In this document: piece after piece, positions 1 through 13,062 of the stretch
Position numbering within the stretch: the stretch's first letter is position 1
How the letters are laid out: the number at the start of each line of letters is the position of its first letter
NCBI RefSeq assembly: GCF_964340395.1
Contig: NC_135571.1
Location: 6,653,953 to 6,717,952 of the forward strand
Reading direction: 5' to 3'
Origin: Glandiceps talaboti
Taxonomy: Eukaryota > Hemichordata > Enteropneusta > Spengelidae
DNA length: 64,000 nt
Notes under the pieces: generated by a model
Databases searched by the model: none
What the model saw: only the letters and a program-made list of their open reading frames with translations
What the model was told of the DNA's origin: nothing
Made by a program: the position numbers and the translations under genes

Positions 1-390
1 GTAGATCATTTATTCCACATTATACACAGCTGTAGATTTTTAAAAAGGGAAATTAAATTTTTTTTGCCATGAAAGAATGGACGTGTGTAGCTTTCAATAT
101 TAAGTTAACACAGATATTCAATTGATTTGTTGCGGGGATTGGGTTGGAGTAGAGATGTCTAAAAAGTAATATTATTGGAGCCATAGCTCTATAGACAGAA
201 AGACTTATACGTAGTATTCCAATCCGAACAGTCTAGAATGTCATATCAAATGAAAATGTTTAAAAGAACTTGAGTGCCATCTGGTAATTACTATTAAATG
301 CTTATCTGCGTTTCACTTTTTCAGTTATGGAAATTATCAATACAGTAAGCGATAATTCGTTATCTTCTTCGAGCTCTAATAAGGTTTACG

Positions 391-398
391 TGACGTCA
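391..398 (+). promoter_or_regulatory. CRE-like palindrome TGACGTCA upstream of the hevein-like gene
   Basis: A perfect TGACGTCA (CREB/ATF consensus) sits about 630 bp before the start codon and just before the foldback repeat. Binding is inferred from the motif only; other copies occur across the window. Confidence 0.3.
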
Positions 399-429
399 TC
401 ATTCGTGTTCCATATATATATATATATAT

Positions 430-769
430 GATATTACATTGTGGATTTACACTACGGACCGTTTCACCAGAAGGATCGTTGGGTGTAATAGTATGGTTTA
501 ATAGTAGTCGTTGGCTATATACATTCTGCTTTATGTACATAACTTATGTGTGTGTTCACTGACGGCTGTGTGTACACAAAAAAAATGAAAACAAAGGTTA
601 CGTATTATTAACTAAGAACTTGTTGTTGTTGTTGTGCGTCAGTGAACACACAAAAGTTATGTACATAAAGCAGAATGTATATAGCCAACGACTACTATTA
701 AACCATACTATTACACCCGACGATCCTTCTGGTGAAACGGTCCGTAGTGTAAATCCACAATGTAATATC
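430..769. repeat. Foldback (MITE-like) element, about 135-bp arms
   Basis: Arm 430-565 and arm 636-769 are near-perfect reverse complements. The arms start with GATATTACATTGTGG and meet at TGTGTTCACTGAC. They differ by only a few substitutions and small indels and are separated by a 70-bp loop with a (GTT)n run. There is no coding sequence. Such a structure is typical of recently inserted non-autonomous DNA transposons or foldback elements. Confidence 0.85.
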
Positions 770-848
770 AGACTCGTCTTCTTTCATTTTTGTGTATGAT
801 AGCTCTCCAAGGCGATCGAGTACTCTACTTGGCGAAAGAAGAATGAAA

Positions 849-970
<122 letters not shown>

Positions 971-1021
971 AAACTGACTATATCCATTGTTGTTTGTGTA
1001 GATTTACTTGTAACACACGTC

Positions 1022-4014
<2,993 letters not shown>

Positions 4015-4182
4015 ACTGTTAACATATATTTATTTAAATAAGCCCTACTTTGCTGGTCCGTGTGTACATTGTATGCGTATACAGGTAACTGGTAGTTGTA
4101 TCTAGCGCTCTCATCACAGGGGCTCGAAAAAAGCCTTTGTAGTTGTTTACAAATGTTTACTTAGAAGGTGTCATGTAATATC

Positions 4183-4188
4183 AATAAA
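4183..4188 (+). promoter_or_regulatory. Polyadenylation signal AATAAA of the hevein-like gene
   Basis: A canonical AATAAA lies 169 bp after the stop codon. A TG-rich stretch follows within about 25 bp, as expected for a cleavage site. Confidence 0.6.
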
Positions 4189-4871
4189 GATTTGAGCTGG
4201 TGTTATGTTTAAACCAATTTTGACTAGTCTTTTGGCTTTACTATGGCTACCTTATTTTTAATAATTAATGAGTTACTTCTACCGAACGCCCTCAAGTGGC
4301 GACCCTTGTCACCAGTGGCAAGATCTAGAGACGTCACTATGATAAAGTCTGAATGCAATCTAAAGGGTTATCCCTTCCTTATCATAAAGTATTTTTGACT
4401 GGTAACAAGGATGTACATTGCGATGTTGACGTGGAAATATTCATACTGTATAAATTCTAAGTATAATTTAACGAGAATAAACATAGTGAATGTGAAATAT
4501 GTAAAGAAATAATGGTTCAATATCAAAATCAAAGGTGATATGTTCTATTTTGTGTGGTGTGGTGTGGTGGTGGTGTGTGTGTGTGTGTGTGTGTGTTGAC
4601 TTCGAAGCGCAATCTCCCTTCAGATAAATTGTTTTGAATATTCAGTGTGCATGTGATGAATAATCATGTTTGCTAAGACCCATCATGCTTTGGTGTATAA
4701 GTGAAAGAACAATAATAAAGGTGAAAAAGTTTAGGAAAATACTTATATTTTGTAGTGGTGTTCCTGCAACTGCAATGCTGCTTTGAAAATGTTTTGCTAC
4801 GAACTCGTAACATCATACAATATGTATTGCATCACATTTTGTTAGAAGTACTTTTGTAGTTGTATACACGG

Positions 4872-4987
4872 TAAATCAGATTAAATCCATGCTTGGGTCC
4901 GCACCAAAAATCAGCGCCCTCAACGGCGATTACAATTTCAACCTGTTTGGTACTGCTCATGGGTAATATCAACTACTGATTAACATG
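4872..4987 (+). repeat. Dispersed repeat family R1, copy 1
   Basis: It shares the order TCCRCACCAAAA, GCGCCCTCA, CAACCTGTT-like and CTGATTAACATG blocks with 11315-11432 (same strand) and 28164-28271 (opposite strand). It is diverged and non-coding, probably a SINE or MITE. Confidence 0.65.
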
Positions 4988-5287
4988 TGAAATGTGGTAT
5001 TTGACAATGTTCAGTAAATTTACAAATAAATGCATAATGTTTTTCAAATAGAAAATGATAATCCAGTTACAAACCAGTACAGTTATAAAATGGTGACAGA
5101 TTAAAAACTTAGCTTTCGTTCAAGATTTAAACATCTCAGTCTCATGTATGGGTAGGTGCTATCCAATGTAACAACAATTAGATAAAATAGAATAGCTTTT
5201 TCCATGGAAACATACAGGAGGCTTTCAAATGTTGTTTTGGTAAAAAATTTTCTGCCGTCAAAATAATGCGATTTATTTTTAAATTCT

Positions 5288-5545
5288 CAACAAACCTGTC
5301 GCTCAGTCTACTATTTATGGCAGTTACTGTAAACAGTTCTTTTTATATAGTACTTTAGAGCAAGTGTGTATGCGGGGCAGATGTCATTTGCTTGTTCATG
5401 ATTGGCTCTGAAGTTGTCTTCACTGAAGTAGGGAGGGTTATTTTTGTGTTTCCCCATGGATCTGCAGACTGTATGGGCTGGACAAACGCACACACACAGA
5501 GGGGTATTTAAGTGATGGGCGAGCTGACCAGTAACAATTCTTTTC
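5288..5545 (+). repeat. Dispersed repeat family R2, copy 1
   Basis: Similar over about 250 bp to 51529-51775 in the same orientation. Shared blocks include TATGGCAGTTACTGT, GTCTTCACTGAAGTAGGGAG and AGCTGACCAGTAACAA-like. It is a degraded transposable element of unknown class. Confidence 0.7.
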
Positions 5546-6824
5546 CTTTTTGGCCTAAGTGCATAGGATCTTAGTAAATGCTTCACATAGCAGTCTCAAT
5601 GGTTAATTATTCATTATTATTTAAATTGTATTTCTAAATGTCTATTTTGGCCTTTCTCGGTTCAAGAGTTTAGTACAGATAGTGGACACGAATATACACA
5701 ATAATTGGTTTATTTATCCAAACGTATAAACGATTACAAACTAATGGTAACAAAAAAAGAGATAAAGGTAACGTGGAGTCAAGAAATAACTTACAGCCTG
5801 ACCCCCTACATTGTACATTGCGAATGATAACAATAAGAGGGTTCAGCCATCAAGGGGACTAAACACATACATAACTGGGAGAAGAAAAAAATGTATGTAC
5901 ACACAAATCTTTTGAACTACATGAAAACGTCTAATACACCAAACTAAAAGTCTATACCTCTGTAAGTTTACAATTTAATCACCTGTACAGCTCTACTAAA
6001 TATTGTTTCAAAGATTTCCTAAAATATATAAAAATATTCGATCTGATGTGAATAGGAATATCATTTTAAATTTTTGCACCAACGAATAAAATAGCAAACA
6101 GACCACCCAGAATTCGTTCTCGCATGGTACGAGTAAAGATATTGACAATGACAGAGTCTCGTATCATATTCATGTTTTTGCCACTAAAATAATCGGACAA
6201 GATATGTGGTGAATTCAAGTGGATCAGGCTATACAAATAGCTACTTTGAATGTATAATATTATGTATACCACAGGCAACGTCTGACATTGGAAGTCAAAC
6301 AGAATGTAAAACATGGCTGCGGAAATCATTCTTTACGCAGGAAAACACCAATCAAAAGCAAAACCTTGCATGTTTGTAGCAGCTGTTGCGACTTAAGGGT
6401 TGTTGTGCCGTTATCCAGGATTAAGAGTGAACAGCTCTCCAGTGTTATGTAATCATAATAGGCAGGAATTTGCTTGTTCAGATATTTGTGAATGTAGTGG
6501 GACGTTATGTTGTCGTTTGTCCGGGGTACATGGGCAGACGACAGTTAATTGTAGACGGTGGACATTGTCTTTGAATAGATCTCCTTGCAATTGATTTGTT
6601 CTCAGAAGTAGATAACAGCATGCATATATGGATTCTTAGAGAAAATGAATGAAATATCATATCTTGAGATAAATGAATCTACTACCCCCACCGTTACCAC
6701 TGACAGGTACGTCTATGCTATCTCTTGTTATCAATCAATCAATTGCAATTTGTTTTTGGTTTATATAAACCTTGTCGTGTAGTACTGGTAAAAGCGTTCT
6801 CAACTTCAGCCTGAATTGTATATT

Positions 6825-8055
6825 TTATATACATTTTGTCAAAGTTGTCTTAAACTCGTGTAGGGACACTCTGATCGGGGAGTCTTCATTTTGTAATTTC
6901 TCCTTGAATGCTTGGGCGTTTTCGAAGTGCACTGAGTAGTTTTCTCTGAGGATGTCGATAATTTTCAATTTCCAAGCTTCAACATTTTCCTTTGACTTTT
7001 GATCGTTAACACCTACTTCGACTACCATGGACCTCGAATCTTGCTTGAAATGTCTTTTCAAAAATTTAGCAGCTCCTGAGTTGCTTGTAACTAGAGTAGG
7101 GAGTCCTGTTGCCATGGCTTCAAGGGCCACCATCCCGAAAGGCTCACAGCGGGATGGCATTATAAACAGGTTGCACTTCTTCAGATCTTTTCTAATTTGG
7201 TCTTGAGTGCCGTACAGATGACATCTTTTTCTTAAATGACCCGAGCTGGTGTGTTCATCAATGAAGTCGGTACTCTGTTTTTGTTTATCTCTCTGGATTC
7301 CGCGTACCCATAATGTTGGTTCTTCTGAAGCCTTTGCATCATACAGCACCTCAGCTACACTGCTCATAGCGTCCACAGCAATGTCAATACCCTTTAGCTT
7401 ATCTTTGTCAACACGACCAACCGTAAGAACTTGGGGAGTGAAAACTGTGTCCGGTTTTTGAAGGTTGACTTTGAAGAATTCATCATCCGGGAGAGGAAGA
7501 AATTCCTTATGGGTTATTTCATTTGGATAGTCTGCTCCTTTGTACTCAGTTTCGTACTCTTCGAATATCATTGGCCCGACAGAAAAAACAACATCGGCTT
7601 CCTCTGCCTCCTTCACTATGTCATCTAATTTGACCTCAGTTTGGCCCAAATCCCAAACCTCTTTATACATATCGGTCGCTTGTGGTAAAATATGATTGAA
7701 AAGGAATGTTCTGGCGTTGGGAAAACAATCCTTTTTGATGTTAAGTGCTGCCCTCGACGTTATAGGCACGTGACCTATAATAGCCTTGACATTTTTTATC
7801 TTACTCAGTGTAGGAAAGTGGGTCGTATGATACATTTTTAACCAATCGAAATTAGGTTCACATGAACCTGCTTTATCAGCCATTATTACATTGACACCTC
7901 TAGAATGTGCATCTTCTTTGTCGTTGTTGGTGGCGTCAAATGCTGTCACGTGAACATCGAAACCTGCATTCTTAGCTTGCTGTGCTATACAACGATGGAC
8001 TGAGGATATGCCACCCTTGGATGTACCCCACTCGTCATTTAGGATTAAAACGCTC
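6825..8055 (-). CDS. DED-GT4 fusion, exon 4 (complete GT4 glycosyltransferase)
   Basis: The acceptor CTTTTCTGTAG ends at 8056 and the stop codon is at 6825-6827. A single 1,231-nt exon carries the whole GT-B enzyme with no intron. An intronless catalytic unit attached to intron-split adaptor exons suggests that the enzyme was captured as one piece. Confidence 0.8.
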
Positions 8056-10282
8056 CTACAGAAAAGACACATATCAAAGTACAGAATAATAAGCAATGAA
8101 AATAAGAATGTATTGTAATAGGTGTGAAACGTAATCAATGACGTAAGAATGTTTCATGTGTGATAACCTAGACTGGTACCAGTCCCTTGGAAGATTTTTT
8201 CTCATAATTTTCAAATGTTTTGAATGTGTTATTCATTTTAAATTTTGGGAAGGAAAATGTTGTCCACCCCCCCCCCTCCATAGTCATTAGTTGCAGTAGT
8301 CTCCCATGGGACTGGTGTCAGTCACCAGCACTCAGAAGTTACCGACCTGAAATGTGGTCACGAAACAGCAAACAAAGAGAGAATGGTAGACAGGTGCACA
8401 GAATGCTCTAGCCAATCAGACGTGAGAGTACGAAGACTAAGGTTACTATATATGCAAAATGGGTGTCACATTATTTTTTAAGAGAGGTGGTATTTTATCA
8501 TTGTTCATATGAGAAGTATTGACATTCTGTTGCTAGGCATACACACTCAGCAATTTAATATGTGATGAGTATCCCTGGGGAGTATCCCTTCCTGGGGCCT
8601 TTACATTTTTAATGGCGGAGACTTACCCTTTTGTGGTTTCCTGGACTGTTTCTGTGGTGTCCACATGACAAGGATTGGAATCGGTTGAATCTATATTTTG
8701 GAAAGAAAACGATTTTCAATGAATTTTCGAGAACAGATCACTGTGGTATTACCGGAACAACACTATAAAACGAGCAACAATAACAACAACAGCGCCTAAA
8801 TGGCAACAGTAAGTCCACCTGCTGTTACTCTATCTGTATTTGAATAATTTTTTGAAATTTGTATATGTTAATTATTCCCTTTGCTCTGATTTAATCATGG
8901 AGGAAACTTCCGATTTCCATTTTCAATTCCAATTTTACTTCAACAACTTTATTTGTTATAAATGGCCAATTCTGTAGCAAAATAACTATTAATGTCGCTG
9001 GAATACTCAATATACGCCTCTTGTGTTGTATAATTGTTGGTAATAACTTCTTGGAATCATTTATTTGAATTTATTTGAACGATACAAACGTGTATCATTT
9101 CAAATTATAGTTCATATTGACTTGGTTCTCACCTCTCATGTCCCAATTTGTTCCCTCATAGTGTTTGTCACTGGTTGCACCATTTTTATTGCCACCTTCG
9201 GATTGATATCTCGGTCTTTTGGACGGTCTCTCTGTGACGTCATCCTGACCTGGAATGGTTCGCTTCAAATTTGATCCTGTGTGACCTGACATAAATGATA
9301 ATAAATCACCAGTTAGTGAAGCACCCATTATATATCAATATGGCCTAAAATACCACCACCACCACCACTCCTCCTCCTCCTCCACCACCACCACCACCAC
9401 CACCACCACCACCACCACCACCATGACCACCTCCTCCTCCTCTACCACCACCACCACAGAAATAGTAATATTAATAATAATAACAACAAACAACAATACT
9501 ACAGAAGCAGCAACAACAATTACATACACGAGAATAGCAACAGCACCAAAACAAAGAAAATAAAATTATTGAAGAAATGTAGCATATATATTTCTGCATA
9601 GGTGACATTTGCTCCAGGATGTAATATTTTTGTCAAGCTACTTGTAAAATTAGCAACTGTGGGGGTAGATACTTAATGTCACGCGTAAGCGGCGTAACCA
9701 GGTATAATACATCACTGTGTTAAAGATGTCACGGGTCCTAAATGCAACAATGGGCCGAGGTATGGAATTACGTGATCAAATCTACAGGCGCTTGCCAAAA
9801 AACTATAGATTAATACATTGAGTTAAATTAATTGTTGATCTTGACGTAGATTATTGCCAGTAAAGAATCGTTAATGTTCAAAGTATACCCTAGTTTGGCA
9901 ATAAACAGTAGCAATCTATATGTTTAGATATACGCACAGTAGTCGTAATTTACTGACCTTTGCTCGTTTCTGTTTGGATTGCCGTGTTTCCCCTTTGTGC
10001 GGCTTTGAAGTCATTGACCTTTTTGAGAAGAGGAAGCTTGTTCATATTCTTAAGAATGTCTTGTAGGAAACCGAGATTATCAACTGCAATGTAGCCATGA
10101 TCTTCAAGATAATTGAATATGTCGAGAGGTGTCTTCAAGGTTTCTAACACACTAGCTGGAATTGGCTCATTGGTATTTGGGTCACCCTTTACTAAGTTCC
10201 GAATGTTTCGCAGGTCATGTTCGCCAAGGCCTTTATTGAGGTCAGTGAATAATTTAGCAAGGGGGCGAACACAGGTAGCCAT
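6825..10282 (-). CDS. Death-effector domain / GT4 glycosyltransferase fusion, 4 coding exons
   Basis: Joined exons 10282-9958, 9285-9133, 8690-8627 and 8055-6825 give one 590-aa frame with GT/AG introns of phases 1, 1 and 2. Residues 5-92 fit a death-effector domain: its helices include LRNIRNLV, a six-helix spacing, and DIFNYLEDHGYI...NLGFLQDIL. Residues 93-180 are a polar linker with the basic patch RPSKRPR (128-134), a possible nuclear signal. Residues 182-590 are a full GT-B fold enzyme of the GT4 type: N-terminal donor-side GGI motif after WGTSK, the VGRV...LKG motif at 393-403, and the EX7E motif E485-PFGMVAL-E493. EX7E binds the nucleotide-sugar donor, so the enzyme is probably active. 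There is no signal peptide or TM, so it is cytosolic or nuclear. Acceptor and sugar are unknown. Inferred role: a death-fold-recruited sugar-transfer effector. The domains are well supported, the function is inference. Confidence 0.8.
8167..8460 (+). repeat. Dispersed repeat R3, copy 1 (with an inverted internal segment)
   Basis: 8167-8375 matches the reverse complement of about 59205-59375 (ACTGGTACC, GTTATTCATTT, ACTGGTGTCAGTCACCAGC blocks). The next segment, 8393-8460 (CTCTAGCCAATCAGA...GACTAAGGTTACTAT), matches 59112-59175 on the same strand. It is intronic in the DED-GT4 gene. Confidence 0.75.
8627..8690 (-). CDS. DED-GT4 fusion, exon 3 (64-nt phase-shifting exon)
   Basis: The acceptor CAAAATATAG ends at 8691 and the donor is AAAGG|GTAAGT at 8626. 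It enters in phase 1 and leaves in phase 2. It is needed because exon 2 ends in phase 1 while the GT4 exon starts in phase 2. It encodes DSTDSNPCHVDTTETVQETT, which is open throughout. The acceptor's pyrimidine tract is weak, so transcript evidence would help. Confidence 0.6.
9133..9285 (-). CDS. DED-GT4 fusion, exon 2 (basic linker)
   Basis: The acceptor is TTATGTCAG before 9285 and the donor is GAG|GTGAGA at 9132. The exon is 153 nt, phase 1-1. It encodes a disordered linker with RPSKRPR. The phase joins exon 1 as a Gly codon. Confidence 0.7.
9343..9480. repeat. (ACC)/(TCC)/(ATA) compound trinucleotide repeat
   Basis: A purine/pyrimidine-biased trinucleotide array in the first intron of the DED-GT4 gene. 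Val and Glu homopolymer frames here are artefacts. Confidence 0.95.
9958..10282 (-). CDS. DED-GT4 fusion, exon 1 (death-effector domain)
   Basis: The start is ATG at 10282 (MATCVRPLAKLF). The donor AAAG|GTCAGT is at 9957 and leaves phase 1. The exon is 325 nt and encodes the whole DED. A second ATG just upstream (AAGGAACATGG context) is out of frame and could act as a short uORF. Confidence 0.75.
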
Positions 10283-10564
10283 GTTCCTTCCATGCAGATC
10301 CGTTTAGCTAAAAGGCGAAAGAAAATTGTTATCAAATTAAGGAAAAGGGGAGTTACGCCATATGTAAATTGGTGACAATTACAACCTTATAGAATTAGAA
10401 AGGAGAATAATCCTGTGATAAGCGGAAGTTTGATGCGATCTTGACTACCGGTATGCAGACATATACCTAGACACCAATTTCCTCCGTTTCAAATTTTTCA
10501 AAATGGTATTAATTAGTGAAAAATTAACTTTAATTTAACAAACTTCAAAAAACCAGCTACTTAC

Positions 10565-10640
10565 GTATATCCGCCTACTGCATGTATGAGTAATCTGGAA
10601 TTCCCCGAACCGTATTAAATATGCAAAATGTTTGAGGGCG
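10565..10640 (-). other. Possible 5' UTR exon of the DED-GT4 gene
   Basis: On the minus strand a strong donor, GGATATAC|GTAAGT, lies at 10564, and an acceptor CGCCTTTTAG lies at 10308 just upstream of the start codon. Together they suggest a leader exon ending at 10565. Its 5' end is a guess. Confidence 0.35.
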
Positions 10641-11314
10641 CTGTTCGAAATATCATAGGCACTGTTGAAACTAAACAGAATGGCGTTGTTCATTCGATTT
10701 CCGTGTATGCGATTGTTGTCCAGACGATAGTAGAAATACTTCCATTTCGTGTTACTTCGATTTCATCGGAAGGAGAGTTGTAAAAAAACTGGTTCTAATT
10801 CCATCCGAAAAAGTAGTGATCATATATACATGTATAATGTGCCATATATTTCGATATTGTGTATTTTATCACAGCGCTGAAAAGTTTGTATTGAGATTCT
10901 CACACGACTTATAAAAATATTATACTGCAACTAAAATACATACTAGTTTCCTAATTTGTAAACAACACCACTGGAATTTATTCAGAAATTTCCTGCATCT
11001 AATGAACAACAAAAGCTTTTTACACAAACACAAACACATTTGTGAAAAAAATACTCCTTAAGTACATTTTTTTTATGTTGAAAATCAACATATTGTGACA
11101 CATGATAATTATATTCACACATGATAATTATTTGACTAATATATTATAATATTATAATTTGCAAATATAACTAAATGTACTTTGCCCAGTAAACGGACAC
11201 CTTAAAGGTGCAGTAGCTGCAACGGAAACTTTTGTTAGTTATAACGACTTACTTGTAATACTGGTCCGTACACCCTGAACAATATTTTGGGTAGATATAG
11301 TATGGTACAATAAT

Positions 11315-11432
11315 GAAATCAAACGGATTTTTAGGTCCACACCAAAACTCGGCGCCCTCAGTGGTGATCATGATTTGAACCTGTTACTGTCCAACTTATA
11401 TATAAAATCGACATCTAATTAACATAATCAGT
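11315..11432 (+). repeat. Dispersed repeat family R1, copy 2
   Basis: It shares GGTCCACACCAAAA, GCGCCCTCA and TGAACCTGTT blocks in the same order as 4872-4987. It is non-coding. Confidence 0.6.
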
Positions 11433-12892
11433 GTCTAATTATTGGAACTTTAACAATTTACAGAGAATATATATATTGCTAGTCGTCTGCCAGGCGTGTA
11501 TATACTGTTACTTCATACAAGGGAGTCACGTGATCGGTTACAGTTGAGTAACATACACACGAAGTTCGCGCTCCGAATTTTTCAGTATTTATGACTCAAT
11601 ATTGGATTATTTATCGCAAGGGTTGTTCGTACAGTCATTTAAAATCTCTGACACCTGCCACTTTTATACCACCCATTTAGGCTAATTATGTCAGTTGTGA
11701 CGTAATAACATGTAGATGTCCATGTAGAAACACACATAATAATGACAATAATCTCATAATAGCCCAGAATTCGAGATTAGGCCGATCACATGTATACAAG
11801 GGTATTAAAGTGGTGGTGGGGGATGCCGGGGGGGGGGGGTTGGAGTTGAAAAAAGGGGAGATCATTGTGCGAACATTAGGAAGGTATATCACACTGTATA
11901 TGTGATTATGAAATACGCAGATCTTTACACAGACGAAGTGAATTTGTTGTGGTTATGGTAACGAAAACTGTTTGGATTGAACTGCAAAGCAATTCATAAA
12001 TTGGATGAACCGCAAAATAATTCCTAATTTCAAATTTTCGAAATCCTGATTAAATCACTATTATTTTCTATTGTAGGGCGCCACCTACGTCAGCAATGCA
12101 AGTTTGTAGGTGCCCAGTACTGTACTGAGGTTGTATTATCATCACACGACAATCACAATAACTCGTTAGCGAAAATGAAATAAGTATGTCTTTGTACCAA
12201 CGATATTATTAATAATAACTTGAATTTTCATTTACTCATTTGTAAACAAGTGACAGAATACTAATATCGATTGCTAATAATTCATAGAAGTTTGAGCAGT
12301 TTTCTTTTTATCTTTCCTGTTTATTAGTATTTCATCTAGAGAAGTGTACACAATAATATTGCAGGTTGCATTACGTGGGTGTTCATTCACGCATCACACC
12401 TACACATTATATTACTAACACTTGTTAACATTCCAAGGTGAATGAAAGAATAAAATCTAAGCAATCATCTCTAGTATCACGACCACCATGCACACTGTGT
12501 TAGGTAATCACGATTGTACTATATCCGTTGCCTAGCAACTGATATTGCAAACGATAGTAACAGGCAAAGTGTATACAACCTATGGGGAACATAAAACATT
12601 TTAAAACATACAGAATAGTGTTTACAACAATTGTAATACAATTTATTTCGTTTGTGGGAGAGTGCGTTTAAATTCTACAAGACCCTGAATGTAAAGTGTG
12701 GAATATTTAATAACTCTTGATACCACAGAAACACACACACACACACACACAGATAGATACATACACAGACATTTGTTACATTATGGGGTATTTATATAGA
12801 CCGTTACGTCTACGGTATTAGCAGCGAAGTACAGCCAGTTTCAAATTACCAAGTTACACAAAAACTGCACGATACACTTTAACAAGATTAAA

Positions 12893-13062
12893 TTAATACA
12901 GTTTCTTGCGACATTCTGTCTAAATGAAATGAACTAACATGCTGCACCATACTTACATCAAATACAGACGTCAAAACATTGGCGCCAGTGTGCCTGCTTC
13001 TAGTTGCAGTACAACTAAAAATAGAAATGTTTTTTTTTTCTTTTACCCAAAATGTAGCAAGA
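12893..13062. repeat. Partial MITE with inverted arms, related to 26850-27250
   Basis: ACAGTTTCTTGCGACATTCTGTCTAA near 12898 is mirrored by AAATGTAGCAAGAAATT near 13049. Its interior, including the CATTGGCGCC block, matches the reverse complement of the 27.0-27.15 kb element. Confidence 0.6.

Larger units (their letters stand above)
4015..6824. other. Intergenic region between convergent genes
   Basis: It lies between the 3' ends of the hevein-like gene and the DED-glycosyltransferase gene. It contains a GT microsatellite near 4555-4596 and members of two dispersed repeat families (4872-4987 and 5288-5545). I see no supported coding exon; the open frame at 6400-6594 has no recognisable domain or splice context. 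Confidence 0.6.

Noticed and set aside
6825-8138. Starting the glycosyltransferase at the ATG near 8138
   Set aside because: The first 27 residues are translated intron (hydrophobic by chance); the acceptor at 8056 joins upstream exons in phase, so there is no signal anchor.
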